A stretch of 64,000 nucleotides of DNA from Neorhizobium galegae bv. officinalis (GCA_000985875.1 CCRI01000009.1:206227-270226); one strand, 5' to 3'. Numbered from the stretch's first letter, positions 36,046-46,242 are shown. Notes: generated by a model from the letters alone, not told the origin. Made by a program: numbers and translations.

Positions 36046-36300
36046 ATGAACAAAGCAATCTCCGGCATCGTCGCAGCACTTATCTCGGTCGCCGGCCTCG
36101 GCACCGCTGCGCTTGCCCAGGAAGGAACTTACTACGAGGGTGCCCAGCGCGTCCCTCAGTCCGACACCGCTCGCTCCGGTGTGGAGCAGTATGCATATAC
36201 AGGCTCAATCGCGCGCGGTTCCGAGTCCTACCATTCGTCCGGCGCGCAGAAGGCCCGGAATAGTGGTGATTACTACGGTGGTACCGATCGAGCCAACTAA
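36046..36300 (+). CDS. Small secreted Tyr/Ser-rich protein
   Basis: This 84-residue protein has a signal peptide (MNKAISGIVAALISVAGLG, cleavage after ALA) and a mature segment rich in Tyr, Ser and Gly (EGTYYEGAQRV, SESYHSSGAQKARN). It has no recognised family and lies 145 bases after the preceding secreted protein in the same direction. Confidence 0.6.
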   Translation: MNKAISGIVAALISVAGLGTAALAQEGTYYEGAQRVPQSDTARSGVEQYAYTGSIARGSESYHSSGAQKARNSGDYYGGTDRAN

Positions 36301-36752
36301 CCGCTAGATCATCGGTGATGATCATTTCACTGGCCGGCGACAGCTTTTCCGCCGTCAGCGCTGCGATGCATCTCGAAAGCTCACCCCAGATCTCGCAGAT
36401 GGAGGATGATCATTCCTCTCTCCATGACCAAAATGCCATGGCCGAGGCAGATCATCACGGCGACCAGCACGATCACGGCAGCCAGGAGAAGACCAAGAAC
36501 TCCGGGCTGCAAGGGTTACTGCGGCGTCGCCGCGACCACATGCTCCGGCTCATCGTTGAGCCAGCCGCGCGTGGTTTCCATCCGCGAGTTCGTTGACGAC
36601 ACGGACACAGTCGGCGAAGCTCCGGGCCTTCATCGCCCACCTAACATCTGAGAACTAGACCCGCTGTGCGGGTCTTGCTGTGCCGTCGCGCAGGCTTTTG
36701 CCGCGTTGGCACAAACGCGGTCTTTTCCCCAGGTTTAGGGGCCGGCTGGTCG
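36301..36752. other. Degenerate gap
   Basis: No complete gene is seen in these 452 bases. On the minus strand, 36380-36530 can encode a short hydrophobic helix (LGLLLAAVIVLVAVMICLG) without a proper ribosome binding site, and 36540-36640 a 27-residue frame beginning MKARSFADCVRVVNELADG. These are likely fragments of older genes. Confidence 0.3.
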
Positions 36753-36850
36753 CGGGAGCTGCCGGGCGATCAGGTGCACAATCTCGCCTTCCCGCTGGAT
36801 CTTTCCGTGTATCGGCATCATCAAGGCGGCTCCCAAGACGAACGTCACCT
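36753..36850 (-). pseudogene. dnaE2: Fragment resembling the C-terminus of DnaE2
   Basis: In one minus-strand frame about 32 residues (FVLGAALMMPIHGKIQREGE then IVHLIARQL) resemble the OB-fold end of the error-prone polymerase DnaE2 (G-x-I-Q-R-E-G-x-V-x-H-x-I-A). The remainder of that gene is missing. It overlaps no other credible gene. The match is short and by eye. Confidence 0.35.
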
Positions 36851-36885
36851 TCGCTAGGCCGCGGAGGATGGCTGCGACCGTCTGG

Positions 36886-37131
36886 TTAGCTCCGCGGACG
36901 ATCAATGTCAGACGAGGTTCCGCTGCTTCGAACCTCAGTCTCCAGTTCAACAAGGATCTCGTCGGAATCCAGGCAACTGAGGCAGATCCCGCATCCATCG
37001 TCGTCGAACTCGCTGGCCGCTTTGCGTTGCCGACAGCAGTCGCAGATGACGGTCCCTCGACACGAGGCTCGGGCAGGAGCGAGGATCTCGATCAACAGAT
37101 TTTCGACAGCGTGCGCAGCAGGCTCGGGCAT
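36886..37131 (-). CDS. Small CxxC protein of unknown function
   Basis: This 81-residue protein starts at ATG 37131 after a strong GGGAGG ribosome binding site. The middle has CDCCRQRKAASEFDDDGCGI and then CLSCL, a pair of CxxC-like metal-binding knuckles. The flanks are acidic. No family is recognised. Translation start is well supported; coding itself is inferred from the ribosome binding site and Cys spacing. Confidence 0.5.
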   Translation of the reverse strand: MPEPAAHAVENLLIEILAPARASCRGTVICDCCRQRKAASEFDDDGCGICLSCLDSDEILVELETEVRSSGTSSDIDRPRS

Positions 37132-37261
37132 CGTGACCTCCCTGATATTCCTGACATTCCTGATATCAAGGAGATAGGAGTGCGTGTGGAGGTAATCCAG
37201 AGCCAAGGCGGGAAAGAAACAGATCCCGTCTTGTCAGACTCCATCCGAAGGGGGCCGTGCT

Positions 37262-38317
37262 TCACCCCTGCAGATCCAGCTTGTCAATGATAAGTGGGTC
37301 ATCCGGGGACATTTCGACCGCAAGGCCGGTGGTGAATGGCTGATTGGCATGGGGTGCGGTCAGCAGCACCCATTGCGTCAGGTCGCAGCCGAACAGGGTC
37401 GGCTGGTCCGGTAGCCCCTGCTCGGCAATCTGATGCCGGGTCAACGCCTCGAGCTCTGGAGGGCGGATCGAGATATACACGAGCGATTGTCCACGCCGTT
37501 TGAGCTCGCGCACCGTTTCAACTGCGATCGGATTGGCCTTCACCTCTTCAAAACGAGGATGGAAGAACTTCGACCCCTGTTCGAAAAGGAATCCATCCAC
37601 CGCGATGAAATATTGCCGATGGGTTTTGAGGTAATCGCGCCATTCGTGGACCGTTCCCCAGTCCTGATACTGCGAGATACGCATGACCCGGAAAACATGA
37701 CCGTTCATCGACAGCCAGGCAATGATCTCAGACAGGTAAAGCTCGCCCATGGAAAGTCGAGACTGCCCCGTCAGCTCTTCATAGGCGCCCAGGAACGCTC
37801 GCGGACTTGTAAAAAAGTAGCCACCCACACTGAACATGTCGGAGATTACCTGTTTCTCGCGGAAATTGACGATCGCGTCTTCCTGGTCGACCTGAACATA
37901 GCTCTTGTTCTGCGGGTTGACCTGACTGAAGGAGCTGAGCGACGCCACGCAGACATAGTTGTGGTTCTGGACAAGTCGATCGACCGCGAAGTAGTTGTCG
38001 CTGTCCTTGACCATGAAGGGGCCGTCTATACCCGTGCGGCGCAACGTCTCAGCGACGGTTTCCGACTGCGAGCGGGTCGGCTCATCGAGGATGACGCAAT
38101 TCACATCCTGGCCGAAAGCGACGCAAAGCCCTTTGCGGGCTTGGAACTTTTCCTCGTGCTCGCGCAGTATGGTGAAAATGAACTGGTCCGCTCTCGCCCC
38201 AAGCCCGGCCACGGCCCGCCGGACCATCGGCAGCCCCTCGTGATCGGGGAGCATCCATTTCGGCGGCATGTCCGGAAATCGCGACGAACGGCCAGCGCAA
38301 GGAACAATGATATGCAT
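37262..38317 (-). CDS. Nucleotidyltransferase fused to a HAD-like domain
   Basis: This 351-residue protein has an N-terminal nucleotidyltransferase domain (residues 1-230: IVPCAGRSSRFPDMPPKWM, the G-x-S-R-F-x-x-x-P-K motif of sugar- or phosphocholine-nucleotidyltransferases) and a C-terminal 120-residue domain with HAD-like order (YFIAVDGFLFEQG, then LVYISIRPPELEALT). In the HAD part the first catalytic Asp is replaced (AVDG), so it may not be active. The gene is last of three and probably makes an activated NDP- or CDP-linked group. Substrate unknown. Confidence 0.7.
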   Translation of the reverse strand: MHIIVPCAGRSSRFPDMPPKWMLPDHEGLPMVRRAVAGLGARADQFIFTILREHEEKFQARKGLCVAFGQDVNCVILDEPTRSQSETVAETLRRTGIDGPFMVKDSDNYFAVDRLVQNHNYVCVASLSSFSQVNPQNKSYVQVDQEDAIVNFREKQVISDMFSVGGYFFTSPRAFLGAYEELTGQSRLSMGELYLSEIIAWLSMNGHVFRVMRISQYQDWGTVHEWRDYLKTHRQYFIAVDGFLFEQGSKFFHPRFEEVKANPIAVETVRELKRRGQSLVYISIRPPELEALTRHQIAEQGLPDQPTLFGCDLTQWVLLTAPHANQPFTTGLAVEMSPDDPLIIDKLDLQG

Positions 38318-38326
38318 GCGTCACCT

Positions 38327-39229
38327 CTATGAGAGCAGTTCGTTCGCGGCTCGGCCGCATTCTTCGACCCGTCTGCCAACAAAGGCGCGATCGGCATCGG
38401 TTCGGGCATAGGGCAGAATTCGCGCGAAAGTCAGCCCCAGCAGGACGTAGTGCCGTATGGGCCAGGCGGGATCGAGAGCGGTTGCCGCGGCGTAGAAGCG
38501 TTGTCGCAGCCACCAGGTCACGCCGCGGGCCAGCGGGCGGCCACGATGCGCATGCCAAAGGCCTTCGCATTCCTGAAAGAGCTTGGACCAGTCGATCCAG
38601 TAATGGTCGAAAGGAGAGGCAATAGTGTCGATCAGCCATAATCTGCCGTGCCGGTCGACCAGAACATTTTCGAAGGTCAGATCGCCATGCACCGCGGTTG
38701 TCCTGGCCGGCTCCATCAACGTTCCCATCCGGGCGACCGCGTCCTCCAGCGGACGGAGCCTGTCAGTGAAACGACCCTGCGTTTTTGCGGCGATCTGGGC
38801 AAGCTTGTCCTCGATCAGCCCGATTGTTGGGGTCAGCGGCGATGGTGAGGACGAAGCGGTTTCCGACAGGCAGGTCATCAGTCGCTCCACCCGGTCGGCA
38901 AAATCCGAAACGCAGTGAAATGGGCTGTTCGAGAGAAGGTTTATCGCATCACGCGAGGGCACGTACTCCATATCGAAATAGAAGTAGCCGTCGATCTCTC
39001 CCATATCGAGGATCGCTGGCATACGAGCACAGTCGGCGATGAGGCCAGAGAGCTGATGCTGACGCGAAGCCTGATCGCGCAATCCGGCATTGCCTTCGCG
39101 ACTGTTCGCCGCCTTGCGAACGAAACTCCGTTGCCCGACAGGTACCAGCGCGACGGTGGCGCCGGAAAAGCCCGAGAGCGGTATCGCATCTTTATGGTCC
39201 TTGAGGGCCGGATGAGTTTCAACCGTCAT
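38327..39229 (-). CDS. APH-fold small-molecule kinase
   Basis: This 300-residue protein has the aminoglycoside phosphotransferase/choline kinase fold. The catalytic loop HGDLTFENVLVD contains the Brenner motif, and LWLIDTIASPFDHYWIDW carries the metal-binding Asp. The substrate could be choline, a sugar or an amino-alcohol. The start (ATG 39229) overlaps the stop of the HAD phosphatase gene by 4 bases, a strong sign that this is the true start; a longer frame extends to 39349. The nucleotidyltransferase gene starts 9 bases later. Confidence 0.75.
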   Translation of the reverse strand: MTVETHPALKDHKDAIPLSGFSGATVALVPVGQRSFVRKAANSREGNAGLRDQASRQHQLSGLIADCARMPAILDMGEIDGYFYFDMEYVPSRDAINLLSNSPFHCVSDFADRVERLMTCLSETASSSPSPLTPTIGLIEDKLAQIAAKTQGRFTDRLRPLEDAVARMGTLMEPARTTAVHGDLTFENVLVDRHGRLWLIDTIASPFDHYWIDWSKLFQECEGLWHAHRGRPLARGVTWWLRQRFYAAATALDPAWPIRHYVLLGLTFARILPYARTDADRAFVGRRVEECGRAANELLS

Positions 39230-39891
39230 TGCGTTCCCGCCTGGACGCTCCGGCGATGGATCATACCCGGGCGGGTCACGTCGATCACATCCATCCTCGC
39301 GGCCCTTGCCGCTGAAATTCCGCTGACGGTATCCTCGAATGCAAGGCATAGCGCCGGTGAAACCTGCAGCAACTCGGCGGCCCGCAGATAGGGCGCCGGA
39401 GCTGGCTTGCCTTCGACCGTGTCATCGCCGGTTACGACCGCAGAGAGACTTGCGGTCCAACCCATATGATCGAGAATCCGCGTCACCCCGTCGCGATTGC
39501 CCGAAGATACAACCGCCATCGCCCGCCTGCCCCGCCATTTCTCAATCAGGCTCGATGCAGGAAGCGCCCTTGCCCCATCACGGGCCAAAACCTCACCGAA
39601 CCGGGCCTTTTTCAGTGCATGGATATTGGCTACCATCTGATCGTCGATCTCGCCCATGCCGGCCGCCCGGGCATAAGACCGGATCGCCACGCGGGCGGGA
39701 GGGCCGATCGCGGCAAGATAGTCCTCCATCTTCAACCGGTGTCCGAGATGCGCGAACACCTCGCCATACGCGCGACCATGGACCGTCATCGTATCGACGA
39801 GCGTACCGTCGAGATCGAAGAGAAGGGCATCGTAACCCGAGAGATCTAGGTCAGCCGGCCAGGTATCGGTGTTAAGATCAGATTCCGGCAT
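39226..39891 (-). CDS. HAD phosphatase/phosphoglucomutase-like
   Basis: This 221-residue HAD-superfamily protein has the complete set of motifs: LLFDLDGTLVDTMT near residue 20 with nucleophile Asp and D+2, SSGNRDGV, the Lys in KPAPAPYLRAA and CLAFEDTVSGISAA. This is the beta-phosphoglucomutase-like subfamily. Start ATG 39891 has GGAGA 13 bases before it; upstream in-frame residues to 39951 look non-coding. It is first in the three-gene operon. Confidence 0.82.
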   Translation of the reverse strand: MPESDLNTDTWPADLDLSGYDALLFDLDGTLVDTMTVHGRAYGEVFAHLGHRLKMEDYLAAIGPPARVAIRSYARAAGMGEIDDQMVANIHALKKARFGEVLARDGARALPASSLIEKWRGRRAMAVVSSGNRDGVTRILDHMGWTASLSAVVTGDDTVEGKPAPAPYLRAAELLQVSPALCLAFEDTVSGISAARAARMDVIDVTRPGMIHRRSVQAGTQ

Positions 39892-40014
39892 CTCTGTTGA
39901 CTTTCTCCAGACCGACACCGAATATATCTGGAATATTATACCGTTAAACACCGCATTTATACAGTCAGAGAGGCTCCAAACGTCTTACCGGCACTAATCA
40001 AAAGGAGTATACCA
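39892..40014. promoter_or_regulatory. Divergent promoter of the surface-polymer cassette
   Basis: The 123-base gap lies between two oppositely directed genes and has AT-rich stretches (ATATATCTGGAATATTATAC near 39924), much richer than the coding DNA, consistent with promoters. AGGAG at 40002-40006 is the ribosome binding site for the plus-strand gene. Confidence 0.4.
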
Positions 40015-41844
40015 ATGACATTCGACATTGCGTGCCGGCCGGAGGATGTCTCGGACGCAGAGCTTGCCGCCGAGCTGATCCGGACCGGCAAACATGCCGA
40101 TGCATTGAAGATCCATTCGAGGCTCGTCGCTCAAGGCACCCCCTCCAATAAGCTCCTCCAGGACGCGGCGGCGACAGTCGTCGCAATCGTAGTCGATGAC
40201 CGCCTGCCGGATCTGCCGGAAGCAGAGGAGCAAGCGCTTTTGCGGGCGCTGATCCTTCAGCCCTCAGGCGACATCGAGCCGCCTGCACTGCATTTCCAGA
40301 TTATCTCGACCTATTGGGGGCGCGGCGACCGGGTGCTGGAGCGGATGGCCATGATCTTGCGTCAGGCGCTGGAGCGGCTTTGGACCGAAGGTTGCCGCGA
40401 GCGAAGCTTCCTCTTGATGGTGCTCTTGCTGCGCAACCACCTCAGGCAGATGATCGACAATGCCGCGTTGCGGCAGTGGCATCAGTCGCTTCTGCCGCAT
40501 TTCACCCCCGCGGAGATGACGCTCCCCTATAACTGGATGTTCGACCGCAAGGGCTTCCGCGACAATGTGGCGGATGTCCGCGCTCTGGTCCGGGAATTAT
40601 CGGGCACGGAACTGACGCGCCGCTTCAAACCCTGGCAGATCGTCCAACTGCACTGGATCACCGGCGGCAAGGACATAGACCCGCTTTTGCCGCAGATGGT
40701 ATTGACCGAACCCGCTGACCGCTCGCTTGCGTTGCGCGCGGCAGCGCTTGGCTTGGGTCCTGCACCGCCCGGCTGGGAAGTGCAGGCCGAGCAATGGGCC
40801 GCCCTGCATGTCCCGCCGGCACAGGCATTCTCAAAAGTCTCCAAGACCCGTGCCCTGGCGCGGCTGGAAAGTCGCCCGGTTCAGGCGCTGCAGGCCGCTC
40901 TTCAGTACGCCGCCCGAAAGGCACCAATGTTGCGTCTGAGATCGCGTCCGCGCATCGCGGTTTGCGTTTCAGGCCAGTTACGCGGCTGGCAACGGGCGCT
41001 GCCCGGCTGGCGCAGCGGTCTGCTGCAAGGTGCCGATTGCTATTTCTTCGTGCATACGTGGGAAGATATCGGGCGTTCCGGCGCCGAGCACTTCCGAGCC
41101 CATCTTCCCTTCGACGGCGTCGCCTTCTGCGCGAGCTGGCGAGAACAAGGCCGGCAGGTCGGAATGGACGAATTGGCCGCGCGCTACCCCTCCCTCTTTG
41201 CGAGACTGCGTGACAGCGGCAAGGTGACTCGTGCAGAAATCGCTGAAACCTATGGCACGGATCATGTCGTGGTCGAGGACGACAAGGCTCCGGCTTTTGC
41301 CGGATGGTCGAACAGCAAGAAGATGCACTACAAGCTGGCGGCGGCGCAGAATTTGGCGACAGAAGGCGGCGACGATTTCGATTTGATTCTCCGGATCAGG
41401 CCGGACAAGGAAACCGGCCTGGCGGCCTTTGCCTGGCGAGACCTCATCGCCGCCGCTGGTGAGCCGGCAATTTTTGCCGACCTCGCATTCGGCTTTCACT
41501 ACGGAAACCCCTTGATCGGCGATCAGGTGGCAATTGGTCTGCCAAAAGCAATGACAGTCTATGCTGAAACGCTCCAGACCATAGTTAGGCTCCAGTCTGA
41601 GAATTTCGATCGATCCGGAGACGGCTTCGAGGGCCACAAAAGCCTGGCGTTCACCTTGTGGCATGCCGGGATCGCGGTGCGGCGCCTGCCGGTAAAGATG
41701 GGTCGGCTCCTGGAAGCGGCGACCATGGGCTTGCAGGAAATCGCCGACTGCCTCTCCCAGGATGCCAGCGGACGACAGGACGCCATCGATCTGATCTTGC
41801 TGGAGGCCATTCGTCGCGATCTAACTGGCAGATCCTCCCCATGA
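40015..41844 (+). CDS. Large glycosyltransferase-like protein (SGQLR type)
   Basis: This 609-residue protein has no known family name that I can give. Its C-terminal half begins RIAVCVSGQLRGWQRALPGW, a pattern found at the N-terminus of uncharacterised glycosyltransferase-like proteins of polysaccharide loci, followed by ADCYFFVHTWEDIG and later ILRIRPDKETGL. The N-terminal 300 residues are helical with a possible TPR-like part. It is divergent from the kinase/nucleotidyltransferase operon and likely works with it. Codon use is ordinary for the region. Confidence 0.6.
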   Translation: MTFDIACRPEDVSDAELAAELIRTGKHADALKIHSRLVAQGTPSNKLLQDAAATVVAIVVDDRLPDLPEAEEQALLRALILQPSGDIEPPALHFQIISTYWGRGDRVLERMAMILRQALERLWTEGCRERSFLLMVLLLRNHLRQMIDNAALRQWHQSLLPHFTPAEMTLPYNWMFDRKGFRDNVADVRALVRELSGTELTRRFKPWQIVQLHWITGGKDIDPLLPQMVLTEPADRSLALRAAALGLGPAPPGWEVQAEQWAALHVPPAQAFSKVSKTRALARLESRPVQALQAALQYAARKAPMLRLRSRPRIAVCVSGQLRGWQRALPGWRSGLLQGADCYFFVHTWEDIGRSGAEHFRAHLPFDGVAFCASWREQGRQVGMDELAARYPSLFARLRDSGKVTRAEIAETYGTDHVVVEDDKAPAFAGWSNSKKMHYKLAAAQNLATEGGDDFDLILRIRPDKETGLAAFAWRDLIAAAGEPAIFADLAFGFHYGNPLIGDQVAIGLPKAMTVYAETLQTIVRLQSENFDRSGDGFEGHKSLAFTLWHAGIAVRRLPVKMGRLLEAATMGLQEIADCLSQDASGRQDAIDLILLEAIRRDLTGRSSP

Positions 41845-42120
41845 GGAACGCGTGACCTCCAGGAATGATGGGGGGGCGATGTCAGTTTAACCTGGTGGAG
41901 CAGTCAGGCTCCGCTGGCTGTCATCGCTATCGCCGGACCGATGTCCTGACGGAAAGATGTTTCCGCTGCCGGACGATTACTCTTGACCTTCCCATGGTGG
42001 GAATCCCCATCCGTGTATCCCGAAACGTCTGCTCGGCATCCCTGATCACCACTTGACGAAGATCAACGTCAGCGTGTCGTGCCGTGCTAGGTTGTTCCCG
42101 AGGAAACTAGGCTGAGCAAG
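41845..42120. promoter_or_regulatory. Copper operon control region with CueR/HmrR-type promoter
   Basis: A MerR-family copper promoter is visible: TTGACC at 41983-41988 (-35) overlaps the symmetric CCTTCCCATGGTGGGAA (41987-42003), followed by a weak -10 (about 42008-42013) at the 19-base spacing required for CueR/HmrR. It lies 107 bases before the first gene of the copper operon. The regulator gene is not in the window. The rest of the gap has no gene. Confidence 0.7.
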
Positions 42121-42471
42121 ATGAACCCGCGGAAGCTGTCACCGCTGATATTGAGTATATGCGTCGCGCTGGCCGCTATCGCTGTTCTCTTCAGTGCGCC
42201 TGCCTCCCATGCCGCGCATCAGCGATGCTCCACAGAGATCAGCGCATCCGTCGATCATTCTCAGCAGGACGACCACCATTCGAAATCCAAGGCCGCGCTT
42301 GGCGATGAGGCATGCTGCAGCAGCATATGTGCCATGGGCCTGCTGGTCATTCCCTTGCCGCCCGCGTCGGGGGGCGTCTCTATGCTGCTGCCCCGTGCCT
42401 TGCATCTGCAGGATCATCTTACCGGGAGAGCCCCCTCACCCGGTCTCAAGCCTCCGCAATCCGCTGCCTGA
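42121..42471 (+). CDS. Small periplasmic Cys/His protein of the copper operon
   Basis: This 116-residue protein has an N-terminal hydrophobic signal (LSPLILSICVALAAIAVLF, cleavage after HAA) and then HQRCSTEIS, a His-rich DHSQQDDHH and ACCSSICAMG with three Cys, plausible copper ligands. Similar small proteins precede multicopper oxidase genes in rhizobia. No named family is assigned. It is the first gene after the CueR-type promoter and 74 bases upstream of the oxidase. Confidence 0.65.
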   Translation: MNPRKLSPLILSICVALAAIAVLFSAPASHAAHQRCSTEISASVDHSQQDDHHSKSKAALGDEACCSSICAMGLLVIPLPPASGGVSMLLPRALHLQDHLTGRAPSPGLKPPQSAA

Positions 42472-42545
42472 TGAATCCGTCCCCGCTCCAGCGGGAATCC
42501 ATCATCAGCACTGTCGGCATGCCGACAAGGATCAAGAGGCATCTC

Positions 42546-44009
42546 ATGTATCGCCGTCAATTCCTGAAGACGCTGGCCGCGGGTGCGGCAGCCGTCTCGC
42601 CCGTCCTCAATTCAACGCACGCGTTTGCAAACCCCGCCCCTGTGGATCTCATCATCGGAAAGAGAACCCTGGACGTGAACGGCAAGGCCGCCACCGTCTT
42701 CGGTCTAGCCGACCGCAGCGGCAGGCCGGGTCTCGTCCTCGATGCGGGTTCGAACTTCAATGTTCGCCTTCTCAACGAGTCCTCGGAGGACACGCTCATC
42801 CACTGGCATGGCCTGACACCGCCATGGAACATGGATGGCGTGCCAGAAAATCCCGCCGCCCTGCTTACCGCCAGGGAGAGCCGCGACTACACCTTCCCTG
42901 TCGGCCCCGGCGGCACCCACTGGATGCACGCCCACACCCTGCAGGAACAGAACCTGCTTGCAGCACCGCTGATCGTCCGGACGACCGAAGACCGCGCCCG
43001 CGACGAACAGGAGGTTGTGATCCTGCTGCATGATTTCTCGTTCAAATCCCCCGAGGAATTGCTCGATGCCTTGAAGAACGGGAGTTCCGGCCATGGCGGG
43101 ATGCAGTCAGGCCATCAGAGCATGATGCAGATGATGACGAACATGAAGGGCCATCAGATGCCGATGACAGGAATGTCGACTATGAGCATGCCGATGAAGC
43201 GGATGTCGTCGACGGATCTCAACGACATCGAATACGATGCGTATCTCGCAAATGACCGGACTTTGGACGATCCCGAAGTCGTCAGGGTCGAGAAAAGCGG
43301 GCGCATACGCTTGCGGATCATCAACGGAGCGACCGCGACAGCCTTCACCATAGACACCGGGCAGATTTCCGGCAGCCTCATCGCAGTCGACGGCAACGAT
43401 GTCGTCCCTCTCTCGGCCAGCCGCTTCCCGATCTCGATGGGTCAGCGCGTCGACATCAGGCTGCAGCTTCCAGCACACACCGGATCCTATCCGATACTCG
43501 CGCTCCGAGAAGGCGCGAGGGAGCGGACGGGCATCATCCTGGCGACCAGCGATGCGGCCGTGGAGAAGCTTGCCGCCAAAGCCTCCGAGGCCGGTCCTGT
43601 TCTCGACCTCGGCATGGAGCGGCAGTTCAGGGCCGCCGCGCCTCTCCCCGCGAGATCACCCGACCATCAATACACGGTAACGCTGACTGGTGACATGGCC
43701 GCCTACGCGTGGGGCATCGACCCATCCGCGCCATTGCGTGTCTCGCAGAACAAGCGGGTCCGGCTGACCATGCGCAACATGTCGATGATGGCGCACCCGA
43801 TGCATCTGCACGGGCATCATTTCCAGGTCGTGCGCGCCAACGGCCAGGATATCGGCGGGGCCGTCCGCGACACCGTTCTTCTGACGCCGATGGCCGAGGT
43901 CGCGGTGGAGTTCGACACGGTCAATCCCGGCCGCTGGCCGCTTCACTGCCACCACCTGTACCACATGGCCACGGGGATGATGACGTACATCACCTACGGC
44001 GAGGCCTGA
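42546..44009 (+). CDS. Tat-exported multicopper oxidase
   Basis: This 487-residue protein is a CopA/CueO-type multicopper oxidase that oxidises cuprous copper in the periplasm. The N-terminus [20 protein letters not shown] is a twin-arginine signal. Copper-binding motifs are [22 protein letters not shown] and HCHHLYHM. A Met-rich loop near residues 190-220 ([20 protein letters not shown]) is typical for copper-handling members. Start ATG 42546 is used; the longer frame from 42312 overlaps the previous gene. The P-type ATPase gene starts 13 bases downstream. Confidence 0.9.
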   Translation: MYRRQFLKTLAAGAAAVSPVLNSTHAFANPAPVDLIIGKRTLDVNGKAATVFGLADRSGRPGLVLDAGSNFNVRLLNESSEDTLIHWHGLTPPWNMDGVPENPAALLTARESRDYTFPVGPGGTHWMHAHTLQEQNLLAAPLIVRTTEDRARDEQEVVILLHDFSFKSPEELLDALKNGSSGHGGMQSGHQSMMQMMTNMKGHQMPMTGMSTMSMPMKRMSSTDLNDIEYDAYLANDRTLDDPEVVRVEKSGRIRLRIINGATATAFTIDTGQISGSLIAVDGNDVVPLSASRFPISMGQRVDIRLQLPAHTGSYPILALREGARERTGIILATSDAAVEKLAAKASEAGPVLDLGMERQFRAAAPLPARSPDHQYTVTLTGDMAAYAWGIDPSAPLRVSQNKRVRLTMRNMSMMAHPMHLHGHHFQVVRANGQDIGGAVRDTVLLTPMAEVAVEFDTVNPGRWPLHCHHLYHMATGMMTYITYGEA

Positions 44010-44022
44010 CGGGGAGAATGAC

Positions 44023-46242
44023 ATGACACATGAGTATCACAATCACCCCCATCACCACGATCACGGTCATCCCGGCGAAACGGACAAGGCGGCTTCTCTC
44101 GGGGCCTCAACGCCGCCTTCCGCCGCAGAGGGAACCATCTACACGTGTGCGATGCACCCGCAGGTCAGGCAGATCGGACCGGGCAACTGCCCGATTTGCG
44201 GAATGACGCTCGAACCGGAGTCACCAACGGTCGAGTCCGGGCCGAGCGCCGAGTCGCTGGATATGCAGCGCCGCTTCTGGATCGGCCTCGTCCTATCGCT
44301 TCCGGTGCTTGCCCTTGAGATGGGCGGCCACCTGACGAACCTGCACATGCTCGTCGGACCACAGATGTCCAACTGGATCCAGATGGTCCTCGCAACGCCA
44401 GTTGTCCTCTGGGCAGGATGGCCTTTCTTCGAACGCGGCTGGCGTTCCGTGGTCACACGGCACCTCAACATGTTTACCCTGATCGCCATGGGCACTGGGG
44501 TCGCCTGGATCTACAGTGTCGTCGGCACGGTCCTGCCGGGCGCCTTCCCTGAAACGCTTCGCTCGGCCGAAGGCACGGTCGCGATCTATTTCGAGGCGGC
44601 GGCAGTGATCACCGTCCTGGTTCTGCTGGGACAGGTGCTCGAGCTGCGGGCGCGCGAACAGACCGGGGGAGCAATCCGCGCCCTGCTGGATCTGGCGCCC
44701 AAGACAGCCCGACTGGTTTCGGCTGACGGTTCGGACCAGGATATCGCGCTCGACGCGGTTGCCGTCGGAAACAGGTTGCGCGTTCGCCCGGGAGAGAAGG
44801 TCCCCGTCGATGGCACGCTCCTTGAAGGCAGAAGCTCCATCGACGAGTCCATGATCACCGGGGAGTCGATGCCGGTCACGAAGGAGGTCGGCTCCAAGCT
44901 GATCGGGGGAACGATGAACCAGACGGGCGGCTTCGTGATGGAGGCCGGGAAGGTCGGACGCGACACCATGCTGTCGCAGATCGTCCGGATGGTAGCCGAG
45001 GCGCAAAGATCCCGCGCACCGATACAGCGACTGGCGGACGAGGTGTCCGGCTGGTTCGTCCCGGTGGTGATTGCGATCGCATTCCTGTCCTTCATCGCAT
45101 GGATGCTGTTCGGACCCGAGCCGCGTTTCGCCCATGGACTTGTAGCGGCCGTCGCTGTCCTGATCATTGCCTGCCCCTGCGCCCTCGGACTTGCTACCCC
45201 CATGTCCATAATGGTGGGTGTCGGACGGGGAGCAAGGATCGGCGTACTGATAAAGAATGCCGAAGCGTTGGAACGCTTCGAAAAGATCGACACGCTGGTC
45301 GTCGACAAGACCGGGACACTGACGGAAGGAAGACCCAAGGTCACCGTGATCGCTCCGCGCGAAGGCATCTCGGAGGCCGAACTGCTCCGGCTTGCGGCAA
45401 CGCTGGAACGGTCGAGCGAGCACCCGCTCGCACTTGCCATCGTCAATGCCGCGAACGAAAGGAACGTGCCCCTGGGCGAGGCTTCGGAGTTCGACAGCCC
45501 GGTGGGCAAGGGCGTGACCGGGACGGTCGAAGGCAGGAAGCTGATCCTTGGCAGTCATCGTATCATGGGCGAAGCCAACGTCGATGTGTCTGTAATGGCA
45601 TCGAAGGCCGAGGAACTGCGCGGCGAAGGTGCGACCGTGATCTTCATGGCAGCCGACGGTGTTTTGGCCGGTCTTTTCGCGATCGCGGATCCGATAAAGG
45701 CGACCACGCCGGAAGCCGTCCGGGCGCTGGTCGCAGAAGGCGTGCGGGTGGTGATGCTGACCGGCGACAACAGGACAACGGCCCAGGCGGTGGCGCGAAA
45801 GCTCGGCATTAGCGAAGTCGAGGCCGAGGTCCTGCCCGAAGACAAGAGCAAGATCGTCGCCCGCCTTCGGGACGAGGGGCGGATTGTCGCCATGGCTGGA
45901 GATGGCGTGAACGACGCTCCCGCACTGGCGGCGGCGGATGTCGGCATAGCGATGGGGACCGGCACCGACGTTGCGATCGAAAGCGCAGGGGTGACGCTTC
46001 TGAAAGGCGATCTCCAGGGCATTGCCCGCGCCCGGCAGTTGAGTCGGATGACGATGCGGAACATTCGCCAGAACCTGTTCTTCGCGTTCATCTACAACGC
46101 TGCAGGCATCCCCGTCGCCGCAGGCGTCCTCTATCCGACTTTCGGGCTTCTTCTCTCGCCGATCATCGCCGCAGCCGCAATGGCTCTTTCGTCGGTGAGC
46201 GTGATCGCCAACTCACTCAGGCTCAGGAGGATCGACCTATGA
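44023..46242 (+). CDS. copA: Copper-translocating P1B-type ATPase
   Basis: This 739-residue P-type ATPase exports cuprous copper. It has a His-rich N-terminus ([12 protein letters not shown]), then a YHS-like metal-binding stretch ([20 protein letters not shown]). There is no CxxC-type HMA domain. Eight membrane helices include the CPC motif (ACPCALG), with phosphorylation site [29 protein letters not shown] and the C-terminal helices. Nothing appears to be missing. Start ATG 44023 follows GGGGAG, and the stop overlaps the DUF2933 gene by four bases. Confidence 0.94.
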   Translation: MTHEYHNHPHHHDHGHPGETDKAASLGASTPPSAAEGTIYTCAMHPQVRQIGPGNCPICGMTLEPESPTVESGPSAESLDMQRRFWIGLVLSLPVLALEMGGHLTNLHMLVGPQMSNWIQMVLATPVVLWAGWPFFERGWRSVVTRHLNMFTLIAMGTGVAWIYSVVGTVLPGAFPETLRSAEGTVAIYFEAAAVITVLVLLGQVLELRAREQTGGAIRALLDLAPKTARLVSADGSDQDIALDAVAVGNRLRVRPGEKVPVDGTLLEGRSSIDESMITGESMPVTKEVGSKLIGGTMNQTGGFVMEAGKVGRDTMLSQIVRMVAEAQRSRAPIQRLADEVSGWFVPVVIAIAFLSFIAWMLFGPEPRFAHGLVAAVAVLIIACPCALGLATPMSIMVGVGRGARIGVLIKNAEALERFEKIDTLVVDKTGTLTEGRPKVTVIAPREGISEAELLRLAATLERSSEHPLALAIVNAANERNVPLGEASEFDSPVGKGVTGTVEGRKLILGSHRIMGEANVDVSVMASKAEELRGEGATVIFMAADGVLAGLFAIADPIKATTPEAVRALVAEGVRVVMLTGDNRTTAQAVARKLGISEVEAEVLPEDKSKIVARLRDEGRIVAMAGDGVNDAPALAAADVGIAMGTGTDVAIESAGVTLLKGDLQGIARARQLSRMTMRNIRQNLFFAFIYNAAGIPVAAGVLYPTFGLLLSPIIAAAAMALSSVSVIANSLRLRRIDL

